Assembly: GCA_964414345.1 (NCBI GenBank)
Contig: CAYPWF010000012.1
Coordinates: forward strand, 1-64,000
Length of the DNA: 64,000 bases
DNA from: Desulfocorpusculum sp964414345
Lineage (GTDB): Bacteria > Desulfobacterota > Desulfocorpusculales > Desulfocorpusculum
Reading direction: 5' to 3'
A model generated the notes under the pieces. It made no database searches and was not told the origin of the DNA. It was given only the letters and a program-made list of their open reading frames with translations. The translations under genes were made by a program, and so were the position numbers. This document shows, piece by piece, positions 40,825-49,534 of the stretch; positions within the stretch are counted from its first letter, which is position 1; every line of letters starts with the position of its first letter.

Positions 40825-40866
40825 CGGGCAGCGGGCAATTCATGATTCCCCATTGCCCGCTGCCTG
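40825..40866 (+). other. Strong intercistronic hairpin between the two oxidase subunits
   Basis: CGGGCAGCGGGCAAT pairs with ATTGCCCGCTGCCTG (one G-T) around a 12-base loop, then a decayed direct copy TTGCCCATTG follows. The repeated GCGGGCA/GGGCAAT words look like expansion of a short repeat. Confidence 0.55.
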
Positions 40867-40894
40867 TTGCCCATTGTCTGGCTGGAGCAAGGGA

Positions 40895-42172
40895 ATGCTA
40901 CCTCAAGATCAGGTCATGAAGGAGACCCTCAAGTGCTCTGGGTGCGGTTTCTGTCTGAGCGCCTGCCCTGTGTACAGGGTCCTGGGCGTGGAGACCCTTT
41001 CTTCCAGGGGAAGGATGGACACGATACGGGGCATGCTCCTGGGGGAGCTCAAGCTCACCCCCCGCATGGAAGAAATCCTCTCCACGTGTCTCATGTGCCA
41101 GGCCTGCGAGGCCGCCTGCCCCCCCGGGGCCTCCGCCCACAAGGTGCTTTTGGAGGCCCGACACAGGGCTGTTAAGGAAAAAGGCATGCCCTGGGCCAAG
41201 AGCTTGGCCTTCAGAAGATTGCTCAAGGACAGAAAGGCTCTGGCCAGGGCACTAAAACTCGTCCGAAAGATTCAAGGCCCCCCACCAGGGGCAAAGCCCC
41301 ACGACTTGAGGCACCTTCCCACCCTTTTTTCGGGTCTGGCTGGGGGGAGGGCTCTGCCCCCCATTGCCCAAAAGCCGCTTAGGGAACGCTTCCCGGAAAG
41401 GGTGGAGCCCGTCCCTGGAGTGGGACTCAGAGGCCGGGTCGGATTTTTTCCAGGCTGTTACATGGAGTTCGTGGACACCTCCATAGGAGATGCTGCCATA
41501 AGAGTTCTCTCCAGGGAGGGCTTTGAGGTCTCCTTCCCAAGGGAGCAGGTCTGCTGTGGAGCTCCGGCCCTGTTCAGCGGTGACCTGGAGGATACCCTCG
41601 AGATAGCGGTTCGAAACGCTCGGGCTTTTGCCAACCAGGATCTGGATGCGGTACTGGTCATCTGTGCCACCTGCGGCTCAGGGCTAAAGGAAGGCTACGA
41701 GGTGGTGGCCCAGCACCTGGATGGAGACCTAAAGGACCTGGTAAAAAGGTTCTCCAGTAAGGTCCAGGACCTAAGCGTGTTTCTGGCCTCCCGGGGCCTG
41801 CGCCAAAAGCTTGTCCTGCCAGAGCCCTTTTTGGTCACCTATCACGATCCTTGCCACCACGTGCGCGGCCAGAGGATCTCCAGGGAGCCCAGAGAGCTCC
41901 TGCTGTCCATCGGGAACCTAACCCTGAAGGAGATGGCCGAGCCGGCCAGGTGTTGCGGCGGCGGGGGCTCTTTCAGCCTGGCCAACCCGAAGCTTTCAAT
42001 CGACATCGGGCGATGGAAGATTAATGATATCCTGGCCACAGGCGCCCAAGCCGTGGTGACCAGCTGCCCGGGATGTGTGCTCCAGATCCAGGAAGTGGCT
42101 TCTAGAGAAAAAGCCAAATTCCAGGTACTCCACCTGGTGGAGCTGCTGGATAAGGCCTTGGAAGAGAAATGA
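40895..42172 (+). CDS. Fe-S subunit of glycolate/lactate-type oxidase (GlcF-like, heterodisulfide-reductase D family)
   Basis: 425 aa. Two 4Fe-4S clusters near the N-terminus: CSGCGFCLSACP and CLMCQACEAACP. Two CCG domains in the C-terminal half: CCGAPALFSGDLEDTL with VICATCGSGLKEGY, then HDPCHHVRGQ with ARCCGGGGSFSLANPKLS and SCPGCVLQIQEVA. Electron-transfer partner of the FAD subunit, feeding the quinone pool or a heterodisulfide-type chain. ATG 40895 is used (CTGGAGCAAGGGA upstream). Confidence 0.94.
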   Translation: MLPQDQVMKETLKCSGCGFCLSACPVYRVLGVETLSSRGRMDTIRGMLLGELKLTPRMEEILSTCLMCQACEAACPPGASAHKVLLEARHRAVKEKGMPWAKSLAFRRLLKDRKALARALKLVRKIQGPPPGAKPHDLRHLPTLFSGLAGGRALPPIAQKPLRERFPERVEPVPGVGLRGRVGFFPGCYMEFVDTSIGDAAIRVLSREGFEVSFPREQVCCGAPALFSGDLEDTLEIAVRNARAFANQDLDAVLVICATCGSGLKEGYEVVAQHLDGDLKDLVKRFSSKVQDLSVFLASRGLRQKLVLPEPFLVTYHDPCHHVRGQRISREPRELLLSIGNLTLKEMAEPARCCGGGGSFSLANPKLSIDIGRWKINDILATGAQAVVTSCPGCVLQIQEVASREKAKFQVLHLVELLDKALEEK

Positions 42173-42177
42173 ATTGA

Positions 42178-42209
42178 AAGCGGGGGCTCAGAATTCTGAG
42201 ACCCCGCTT
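42178..42209. terminator. Bidirectional hairpin between convergent genes
   Basis: AAGCGGGG-G-CTCAG-AATT-CTGAG-A-CCCCGCTT, 13 bp with one mismatch. It lies between the Fe-S subunit gene and the convergent zinc-ribbon gene. There is no long T-run, so factor-independent termination would be weak. Confidence 0.55.
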
Positions 42210-42216
42210 GACAGGA

Positions 42217-42450
42217 TCAGCCTCCCACGGCCTTTGGCTTGCAAAGATCCTCCTCCTTCACTGCAACCCGCCCGCAATTCTCGCAGAAATATTTCACTTC
42301 CTGAAGCTTGGGCTTGCAGATATGTTTCTTTTTCGAGGACTGAGCCCCGCAGTATTCGCAGGTGTATACCTTACCTGCCTCGGTGGGATCGCAAAGGTGT
42401 CCGGCCTCAGGGGACACGGCTCCACATGTCTTGCAAGTGTACATTGCCAT
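42217..42450 (-). CDS. Small protein with three zinc-ribbon-like CxxC repeats
   Basis: 77 aa. Three tandem units of about 22-25 residues, each with CxxC followed by a single downstream Cys: YTCKTCGAVSPEAGHLCDP, YTCEYCGAQSSKKKHICKP and YFCENCGRVAVKEEDLCKP. The ATG at 42450 sits just after AAAGGAGGATGAA, which excludes the longer frame to 42468. It resembles rubrerythrin-type rubredoxin or desulforedoxin-like metal sites without an exact match. Function unknown. Confidence 0.72.
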   Translation of the reverse strand: MAMYTCKTCGAVSPEAGHLCDPTEAGKVYTCEYCGAQSSKKKHICKPKLQEVKYFCENCGRVAVKEEDLCKPKAVGG

Positions 42451-42671
42451 TTCATCCTCCTTTTTCATGTTGTGGTCTGTCGCCCCCTGCCGCTCAACGG
42501 GGCACTTGCATCCAGTCTAACCCCCACCTTGGGGGGCTTCAAGGGCTTATGGCCCGATTGACAACCTCCTGCCTTCTTTGTTATTTATCGGCCATCCTCC
42601 TGGCCTAAGGCACGCCAAGGGGACCCAAGGGATCCATTGGGCAGCCGTCTAGGGGCCAAGGGGGTGTTCCA

Positions 42672-43295
42672 TTGGAGCCCCCTTTCCATCAGGCCATGCA
42701 AGAGGAGGACTTCCCAGTGCCGCCGAAAGTCATAGCCCCCGGTCTACTCCGTGTTTTCCAGCAAGTGGGAAGGGATCTTTTCATCCAGGGGCTCAACTCC
42801 TCCCACAGTGGGAACCTGAGCCTGAGAGAAAAAGAGATCCTGTGGATAACCCAAAGGGGAGCGCCCTTGGCCAGGCTCACCTCGAGGCTCTTGGTGCCAG
42901 TGCCTCTTGAAGACCCGTCTTCCAGGCCAGCTGCGGCCTCCAGCGAGCTTCCAGTGCACCTGGAGATACAAACCCGACAAGGCTCAGGGGCGGTTGTACA
43001 CGCTCACCCCCCGGCGGTGGTGGCACTATCTTTCAGCCTCAGTTCCATCCAACCCCTGGACCTGGAGGGGCGTTATCATCTTCCGAGGGTTCCTGTCATC
43101 CCCTCACCGGATCCTTACGACCCCCTGGAGGTTGCCGGACCCGTAGCAGAGGCCCTGGAGACGGGGCGGATAGTGGTGGTGAGAGGGCATGGCAGCTTTG
43201 CACGGGGAGCGGATCTCTGGGAAGCCATGCATTGGACTTCCGCACTGGAGCACTCCTGCAGAATCCTCCTTCTGGCCCGGCTGCCACAGGGCTGA
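42672..43295 (+). CDS. Class II aldolase/adducin family protein
   Basis: 207 aa with the TTG at 42672 (AAGGGGG upstream), or 199 aa from ATG 42696. Zinc-dependent aldolase family. Signatures: LNSSHSGNLSLREKEILWIT (substrate phosphate/loop region), SELPVHLEIQTRQGSGAVVH with the metal motif HAHP following, and a third His in VVRGHGSFARGADLWEAM. Family members split L-fuculose-, L-rhamnulose- or methylthioribulose-phosphates. MtnB-like dehydration is possible given the methyl-cycle genes, but nothing decides it. It is followed 18 bp later by an MFS gene. Confidence 0.85.
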   Translation: MEPPFHQAMQEEDFPVPPKVIAPGLLRVFQQVGRDLFIQGLNSSHSGNLSLREKEILWITQRGAPLARLTSRLLVPVPLEDPSSRPAAASSELPVHLEIQTRQGSGAVVHAHPPAVVALSFSLSSIQPLDLEGRYHLPRVPVIPSPDPYDPLEVAGPVAEALETGRIVVVRGHGSFARGADLWEAMHWTSALEHSCRILLLARLPQG

Positions 43296-43313
43296 TCTCA
43301 CGGAAGCAGGCCT

Positions 43314-44612
43314 GTGGGCCCGGAAGAACATCCCCCTCAAACCCCGCTAGACCCCCACAGATGGTTTGTATTCGGCACAATAGCCGCAGTCTATTTTTTT
43401 GTTTACTTCCATAGGGTGGCCCCGTCGGTGATTGTGCCGGATCTCATGAGGGAATTCCAGGCCGATGCCACAGCCTTGGGAGTCATGGCCTCCATGTATT
43501 TCTATCTTTACGCCTTGGAGCAACCCTTGGTGGGATACTTATCTGACCTTTTGGGTCCCAGAAAGGTGGTGGGCATTTGGTCTTTGGCAGCCACTGCAGG
43601 CTGTTTGCTTTTCGCGCTTTCTCCCACATTGGGTTGGGCCTCTGTGGGAAGGGGGCTTATAGGATTGGGCGTGGGAGGGGTCTTCATACCTGGGATGAAA
43701 GCCTTTTCCCAGTGGTTCCCCAAGGCTGAATTCTCAGGTCTAGTGGGGCTTTTTCTGGCAGTAGGGAACCTGGGGGCTCTATGCGCTACCAGCCCTTTGG
43801 CATGGATGGCCCAAACCGCCGGGTGGAGGTCCAGCTTCCTTTTTCTGGGGCTGGTTACCCTGGCTTTGGCATTGGTGATTCTGACCCAGCTCAAAGACAG
43901 CCCAGGGGATTTGCCTACCTCCGGGCTTGAGGGGAAAAGCGCACCCAAGGCGCTTCCCAACATGAGGGAAGTGGTTTTATCCGCACGTTTTTGGATTCTG
44001 TTTTCCATCTTTTTCGGGGTATTTGGCTCGTACGGAACTCTACAAAGCCTTTGGGCGACCCCCTTCTTGATGAGCAGCCTGGGGATGGGAAGGCTTCAGG
44101 CAAGTCTGGTCAACAGCTTGCTCCCTTTGGGGTTAATCCTGGGGGCTCCCATCTTGGGTACATGGGCTGACCGAATTGGTGCAACGCGACGGGAGTTGCT
44201 CCTGGGATTGGCCTGGACCCAGGCCCTCTTGTGGGTGATGCTGGCCTTGGGAGGTGTCTCTGGACCCTGGAGTGCCTGCCTGGTTTTATTCCTTTTCGGA
44301 TTCACGGCAGGAGGTTTGGCCACCTCTTTTTGGGGGGTTGTAAGGGAGAGCACTCCAATCCAGTTCATGGGGGTGACCACCGGGCTGCTGAATCCTGCCC
44401 CGTTTCTGGGTTCGGGAATCCTGCAAGTGGCCACCGGAGCGGTTCTGGACCGGGTAGGCAGGACTGGGGAGACGTACTCACCCTCAGCCTATGAACTGGC
44501 TTTCTTGGTGTGCCTTGGGGCAGCCCTGGTACCCAGCTTGCTAGCCCTCATTTTCAGGAAGAGGATTTACCCCCGGGCTCAATCTCCCTCCTCCGGGGAA
44601 TACTCACGGTAG
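43314..44612 (+). CDS. MFS transporter
   Basis: 432 aa, GTG start, twelve hydrophobic segments. The N-terminal helix is FGTIAAVYFFVYFHRVAPSV; the MFS loop motif is GYLSDLLGPRKVVGIWSLAA; the second half has GTWADRIGATRRELLLGLAW. The similar layout to the MFS gene at 9068 suggests the same subfamily (anion/sugar-acid type), inferred from length and pattern. The 3' end overlaps the convergent Lon-family gene by 34 bases. Confidence 0.9.
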   Translation: MGPEEHPPQTPLDPHRWFVFGTIAAVYFFVYFHRVAPSVIVPDLMREFQADATALGVMASMYFYLYALEQPLVGYLSDLLGPRKVVGIWSLAATAGCLLFALSPTLGWASVGRGLIGLGVGGVFIPGMKAFSQWFPKAEFSGLVGLFLAVGNLGALCATSPLAWMAQTAGWRSSFLFLGLVTLALALVILTQLKDSPGDLPTSGLEGKSAPKALPNMREVVLSARFWILFSIFFGVFGSYGTLQSLWATPFLMSSLGMGRLQASLVNSLLPLGLILGAPILGTWADRIGATRRELLLGLAWTQALLWVMLALGGVSGPWSACLVLFLFGFTAGGLATSFWGVVRESTPIQFMGVTTGLLNPAPFLGSGILQVATGAVLDRVGRTGETYSPSAYELAFLVCLGAALVPSLLALIFRKRIYPRAQSPSSGEYSR

Positions 44613-47029
44613 AGCTCATTCAACCTTCTTAGGGTCTCGTCTATACGGTCATTGATGGAGCCAGGTTCAAACGCCCCATCCTCCTGGAGTTTGCCTGCTG
44701 GCACTCCGGTGAGGATCTCCATGGCCTGATCAACGTTTTCCACTGCAAAAACGTGGAACTTTTTTCGCTTCACCGCCTCCACTATCTCTCGGCGCAGCAT
44801 GAGGTCTTGCAGATTGGCCGCCGGGATGACCACCCCTTGATTGCCAGAGAGCCCTTGTAGCTTGCAGACCTCATAGAAGCCTTCGATCTTTCGAGTCACA
44901 TCCCCCACCGGAAGCACCTCGCCGTGCTGGCTGACAGCACCTGTCACAGCTATGCCTTGATCCACCGGCAGATCCGCCAAGGCCGAAAGCAGCGCGCATA
45001 GCTCGGCACAAGAAGCGCTATCCCCCTCAACGTCTTCGTAGCTTTGCTCAAAGCAAAGGCTGGCCGAAAGGGACAGAGGTTTGTCCTGGGCGAAGCGCCA
45101 CCTCAGAAACCCGGTCAAGATCAGGATTCCCTTTGTGTGGATATTCCCCCCCAGCTTGGCTTCCCTTTCTATGTCCAGGACACCGTCCCGCCCAAGGGAA
45201 ATGCTTCCTGTGACCCTGCTGGGTCTGGCAAACACATGGTCCCCCAGGTCGTAAACCGACAGCCCGTTGACCACTCCTACGGACTTACCTTGTGTGGAGA
45301 TGAGCAAAACCCCTTGCTGGATAAGCTCCTGTATCTTTTCCTCCGGTAGATTGGAGCGCCTGGTCTTCTCCTGGATAGCCTGTTCCACATGATCACCGCT
45401 GATCATCAGGGCTCCATTTTCCCGGGCCCAAATATGGGCCTCCCGCACTATGTCCTCCACCTCGGAGAGCTGCAAGGTCAGCTTTTCCTGATGGCCCGCC
45501 AACTCGGATCCATACTCCACGAGCCTGGCCATGCCCGCCCTGTCAATGGGTAGAAGATTCCATTTTCGGCACACGGTGGCCAGATAAGAGCAAAAGGCCC
45601 TCACCTCTTCCTGGCCCCGATCCATCTCGTCGTCCAAGTCCGCCTTGACCTTGAAGATTTTCCTAAACTGATCGTCATATATGTAGAGCATCTGATGCAG
45701 CCCTGGGCTGCCTATGAGCACCACCCTGCACTGAAGGGGGATGGGCTCTGGGGAAAGCCCCTTGGCCGTCACAACCCCCATCTGTTCGCCTGTGTCCTCT
45801 ATGCGGATCTCTCCGAAACGCAGGGATCTCTTGAGGGCTTCCCAAGCCAGGGGCCACTGCAGCACGTCCTCGGCTTGCAGGATAAGGAAGCCCCCATTGG
45901 CCTTGTGAATAGATCCAGGGCGGATAAGTCTGATGTCCGTGGTTAGGACCCCCATTTCGGCCCTTCTCTCAACCTTGCCGAATAGGTTGGGATACGTGGG
46001 GTTTGGCTCCATGACCACAGGAGCCCCTCCATCCGAGGGATGCTCCACAAACAGGTTGACCTGATACCGATCCCATGGGGAGTCCACAGGTGGGCCCATC
46101 TCCTCTTGCCCTTCCTCCCAGGGGGCCAACTCCTCCAGCCTGGCCAAGATATCCTGCTGCATCTCCCCAAGAAATCCTCTGACAGGCTCCACGTCCTGAT
46201 AGAAACCCTGTACTGTCTCGAACAACGGGCCCAGGGTCTCACGAGCCACTTTTTCTCTGAGGGCCGCCTCCTGTTCCCGGAGGTTTCTGTCCATGGCCTG
46301 CATTTCCCTGGCCACCTTGCTGAGCTCCGCGTGGAGCATATCCCCGGTCATTTGGAGCCTGGCCCGTTCCTCATCGCCCAACCCACGGACCTCTTCATCG
46401 CTCATGGGGCGCCCTTCCCGCGCCGCTGATATGGACATGCCTTCCCCGCCCACATTAAGCAAGAAGCCCTCTGCCTCAACCTTGCGCTCCAGGTCTCTGA
46501 GCAGCTCGGTCCGCGCCCTGTCAAGTTCGGCCTGAAGCTTGTCCCTTAACAACTGGTATCTGTCCGCATGGAAAGCCTTGGTCAACTCTACCTGCACATC
46601 CTTGACCAGGTTCTCCACATCTTTTCTTAGCTGCCGACCCCGGCCCGGTGGGAGGGAAAGTACCTTGGGACGATCCAGGTCTTTGAAATCGTTTACATAA
46701 ACCCAGTCCGAAGGGGTTGGTAGGCCCCGTGCCACCCTGCTCAAGTAAGAGGTTACCAAAAAGGTCTTCCCTGTTCTGGCAGGCCCCGAGACGAATACGT
46801 TGTAATCCCGCTCCGAGACTCTAGTGGCCAGTTCCAAAGCCCTGAGGGCTCTTTTCTGACCCACTATCTCACCGTCCAGTTGAGGGATCTGCTCCGTAGT
46901 GTCGGCGGGTATTTGAGAAGGTCGGCATGTGCCCCTAAGAAGCCTCCAAGGCACCCTCGGGCCATGGAGGGAGGGATCCCAGATGTTTTTCTTACCTCTG
47001 TTGAGGCTTGTCCTATTCCATCTTTTCAT
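44579..47029 (-). CDS. Lon-family ATP-dependent protease (LonB-like, AAA_32 plus S16)
   Basis: 816 aa. Walker A at 82-89 in FVSGPARTGKTFLVTSYL, a long coiled-coil insertion (about 140-260), AAA lid segments, then an S16 proteolytic domain (about 590-790). The catalytic Ser is in EGDSASCAELCALLSAL and the Lys in VTRKIEGFYEVCK. The N-terminal Lon substrate-binding LAN domain is absent, as in the bacterial 'Lon-like' AAA_32 group. A soluble quality-control or regulatory protease is expected. The start lies in a 332-bp space that contains a dispersed repeat. Confidence 0.92.
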   Translation of the reverse strand: MKRWNRTSLNRGKKNIWDPSLHGPRVPWRLLRGTCRPSQIPADTTEQIPQLDGEIVGQKRALRALELATRVSERDYNVFVSGPARTGKTFLVTSYLSRVARGLPTPSDWVYVNDFKDLDRPKVLSLPPGRGRQLRKDVENLVKDVQVELTKAFHADRYQLLRDKLQAELDRARTELLRDLERKVEAEGFLLNVGGEGMSISAAREGRPMSDEEVRGLGDEERARLQMTGDMLHAELSKVAREMQAMDRNLREQEAALREKVARETLGPLFETVQGFYQDVEPVRGFLGEMQQDILARLEELAPWEEGQEEMGPPVDSPWDRYQVNLFVEHPSDGGAPVVMEPNPTYPNLFGKVERRAEMGVLTTDIRLIRPGSIHKANGGFLILQAEDVLQWPLAWEALKRSLRFGEIRIEDTGEQMGVVTAKGLSPEPIPLQCRVVLIGSPGLHQMLYIYDDQFRKIFKVKADLDDEMDRGQEEVRAFCSYLATVCRKWNLLPIDRAGMARLVEYGSELAGHQEKLTLQLSEVEDIVREAHIWARENGALMISGDHVEQAIQEKTRRSNLPEEKIQELIQQGVLLISTQGKSVGVVNGLSVYDLGDHVFARPSRVTGSISLGRDGVLDIEREAKLGGNIHTKGILILTGFLRWRFAQDKPLSLSASLCFEQSYEDVEGDSASCAELCALLSALADLPVDQGIAVTGAVSQHGEVLPVGDVTRKIEGFYEVCKLQGLSGNQGVVIPAANLQDLMLRREIVEAVKRKKFHVFAVENVDQAMEILTGVPAGKLQEDGAFEPGSINDRIDETLRRLNELYREYSPEEGD

Positions 47030-47097
47030 GTGCGGTTTCTCTCGTGAATTTCCGGTCCCAATTGATCACAAGGAGTAAACAATTTGGGCCATTTTAT

Positions 47098-47252
47098 TGG
47101 CATATCAAGACAAATTGATCCAAGCTCACGAACCCCTGATTTTCGGTTTCAGATTAGGCCCGGATCTTAGTAGGAATATGCCCAAGTCTACCGGAAGCTT
47201 GGGGTTGCAGTCCCCAAAGTTAAGGGGCTTGCAGAATAACCCGGGCTAGTGG
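47098..47252 (+). repeat. Dispersed intergenic repeat, copy 9
   Basis: Contains CCCCTGATTTTCGGTTTCAG, a diverged GTAGGAATATGCCCAAGTC, the palindrome CTTGGGGTTGCAGTCCCCAAA (written CTTGGGGTT-GCA-GTCCCCAAA; 47198-47218) and the tail GGGGCTTGCAGAATAACCCG. It lies between the Lon-family gene and the end of the mannose operon. Confidence 0.75.
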
Positions 47253-47361
47253 AATTGTAGGACGGGGGCACCAAAGGGGTCAAGGAGCCCTTCCCACAAC
47301 TTAAGAAGGGCCAGGCTTCTAAGTACAGAAAACTCAGCCGGATTGATGCGACATTTCTGTT

Positions 47362-48456
47362 TCAGGAGCCATCTAGCTCCTTCTTGAAACGCTGCACCAA
47401 TTCTTTTAGCTTTTCGGCCTGCTCTATGCGGGCCACCAGAGTCTTTTTGCCTGCCCTGGCCACCACAAGTCCCTCTGCTCCCACCAGAGCCACGGTTTCC
47501 TCAGGATCTTCACAGAAGACTAGATTGTTCATGGAATCCTGATGGAAAAGTTTTCCCCTGGCCGCATTTCCTTTCTCGTCTTTGGGCAGAAGCTCCATTA
47601 TGGAAACCCACCCCCCCACGTCTCTCCATTCCCAGTTCCCCACCGCACACCTTATGTCCTGGGCTTTTTCCATGACCCCGTAATCCACAGAGATCGTTTC
47701 CAAGGAAGAGAAAGCCCGGGCCAACTCCTCCTGCCACTTAGGTGTGTCCCAATACTCTGTGGCCCTGGAGAGCTCTTGGAAATGCACGGGCAGCTGAAGC
47801 CTTATTTCCTTCAGAATCGCCTCGGTTGACCACACGAACATCCCTGAGTTCCACATGAACCTTCCTGATTCCAAGTAAGCCTTGGCCGTTTCCAAATCAG
47901 GCTTTTCCCTAAAACTCAGAATCCTGTGATGGCGCACATCCCCTTCCCTGAGAAGCTCCTCCCCCAGTTCCAGGTATCCGTACCCGGTGGCGGGGTATGT
48001 GGGAGGAATCCCGAAGGTATAAAGCGCCTTGCTGGATTGGGCCATCCTAACAGCCGAGGCAAGGGAATCCTGGAACTGCCTTATGGGGGAGATGATGTGG
48101 TCGGCAGTGAGCACCGCCATGACGGTTTCCCCAAACATCCTGCGGCTGACAAGGGCTGCCAGACAAACTGCAGCAGCAGTATCTCTTCTGACGGGCTCAC
48201 CCAAAATATTTTTTTCCTCAAGCTCCGGGAGCTCCAGGGCCACAAAAGGCTTCATCTCTGCCTTGGTGAGCACTAAAGTCCTTTGGGGAGGCACCATGCC
48301 TTCCAGCCTCTCCAGACTCATGCGGAGAAGGCTCCGCTCATCCAAGATTTTCAAGAACTGCTTGGGTCTGCGCTCTGTGCTTAGGGGCCAAAAGCGAGTG
48401 CCGGCTCCACCTGCAAGGATGACTGCCACGAACTTTGGAATTTGGATTTCCCCCAT
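47362..48456 (-). CDS. manC: Mannose-1-phosphate guanylyltransferase
   Basis: 364 aa. Makes GDP-mannose from mannose-1-phosphate and GTP. The signature is VILAGGAGTRFWPLSTERRP (about 13-32), with KQFLKI following. FREKPDLETAKAYLESG and MWNSGMFVWSTEAI are the conserved substrate motifs, and SVDYGVMEKAQDIRCAVGN a further one. It lacks the C-terminal type II phosphomannose isomerase cupin; such a cupin is instead attached to a glycosyltransferase two genes upstream. Last gene of the mannose operon. Confidence 0.94.
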   Translation of the reverse strand: MGEIQIPKFVAVILAGGAGTRFWPLSTERRPKQFLKILDERSLLRMSLERLEGMVPPQRTLVLTKAEMKPFVALELPELEEKNILGEPVRRDTAAAVCLAALVSRRMFGETVMAVLTADHIISPIRQFQDSLASAVRMAQSSKALYTFGIPPTYPATGYGYLELGEELLREGDVRHHRILSFREKPDLETAKAYLESGRFMWNSGMFVWSTEAILKEIRLQLPVHFQELSRATEYWDTPKWQEELARAFSSLETISVDYGVMEKAQDIRCAVGNWEWRDVGGWVSIMELLPKDEKGNAARGKLFHQDSMNNLVFCEDPEETVALVGAEGLVVARAGKKTLVARIEQAEKLKELVQRFKKELDGS

Positions 48457-48529
48457 CCCCTCTTGCTCCTTCCGGTTCTGCCTCGGGGCTTCTTAGAAAA
48501 TCGAGACAACTCCTTGAGCAGTCGGTGAT

Positions 48530-49534
48530 TCAAGCCGCTGGGTCTGCGTTTTCACACTTGGGCCAATCCGGCAGGCCGGTGCAGCCCAGGGCTGGTCTTC
48601 TTTTTCTCAGACAAAGCTCCACCAGTTCCTCCAAAGAGGCTGTACCGGCACAGACCACTGTGTCGGCTCCGCCCCAATAAAGCTTGAGAGTCCCGTCCGG
48701 CTCAGCAACTGCTCCGCATGGGAAAACTACATTGTGAACGTAACCGGTCAGCTCCCAGGGGTCTTCCGGCTGCAAAATCCAGTCGTCCGCAACCCCTAGG
48801 ACCCGAGACGGATCTTCCAGATCCAAAAGGGCTGCACCCGCTCGATACACAGCCCCGTCCATGGTTCGAAACACCCCGTGGTAGATTAGGAGCCATCCTT
48901 TGGGAGTCTTAATGGGTGTTGGGCCCGGCCCCACCTTCATCTCGTCCCAATGGTAAGCCATGGGGCTTATGAGCAGCCGGGATTCTCCCCAGTAAATCAG
49001 GTCCGGGGATCTGGAAATCCAAATGGACCAGGCTGAGATTTCCGTGTGGGGCCTGTCCAGCCTCATATAAAGACCTTGGAACTTCTCGGGGAAGAGCACC
49101 ACGTTCCTGCAGTCCGCCTGGGTTATTAGGGCCACTCTCTCCACATCCTTGAAATCCCGGGTGCGGGCCAGACCTATGCGGACCCCGTGGCGGGAGTAGG
49201 CGCTGTAAGTGATCCAGTATGCTCCCTCCAGGAAACAAATCCTGGGGTCTTCCACTCCGAACTCCTCATAAGGCCCAAAGATAGGGTCTGTGGCCGGTAC
49301 AAGGAAAGGCTTGGGCCTCACCTGGAAGTTGAAGCCGTCTTGGCTTTGGGCTATGCCCAGTATGGAGCGGCCGTTGCGAAGATGGGAACGGAAGACCATG
49401 AGGTACTTGTCTTGATGACGCACCACTGCCGCATTGTGAACGGTCTCCACCGTGTAAGGCACCTGCTGCTTTGTAAGGATGGGGTTGCCCGGATACCGCT
49501 TCACCAGCGGCTCCTCACGAGCGTCCATAGTCAT
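48530..49534 (-). CDS. Glycoside hydrolase family 130 protein (beta-mannoside phosphorylase-like), copy 1
   Basis: 334 aa. Five-bladed beta-propeller family whose characterised members phosphorolyse beta-mannosides to mannose-1-phosphate. Features: RYPGNPILTKQQVPYTVETV with HNAAVV following, VFRSHLRNGRSILGIAQSQD, EFGVEDPRICFLEGAYWITY (catalytic Asp region) and KTPKGWLLIYHGVFRTMDGA, ending with FPCGAVAEPDGTLKLYWGGA. The gene overlaps the glycosyltransferase-cupin gene by 20 bases. With copy 2 it resembles the two-GH130 arrangement for beta-1,2-mannan and beta-1,2-mannobiose described in other bacteria; the linkage here is inferred. Confidence 0.9.
   Translation of the reverse strand: MTMDAREEPLVKRYPGNPILTKQQVPYTVETVHNAAVVRHQDKYLMVFRSHLRNGRSILGIAQSQDGFNFQVRPKPFLVPATDPIFGPYEEFGVEDPRICFLEGAYWITYSAYSRHGVRIGLARTRDFKDVERVALITQADCRNVVLFPEKFQGLYMRLDRPHTEISAWSIWISRSPDLIYWGESRLLISPMAYHWDEMKVGPGPTPIKTPKGWLLIYHGVFRTMDGAVYRAGAALLDLEDPSRVLGVADDWILQPEDPWELTGYVHNVVFPCGAVAEPDGTLKLYWGGADTVVCAGTASLEELVELCLRKRRPALGCTGLPDWPKCENADPAA

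Noticed and set aside
40820..40890. A tRNA between the oxidase subunit genes
   Set aside because: The strong hairpin has no cloverleaf partner stems and consists of repeated short words.
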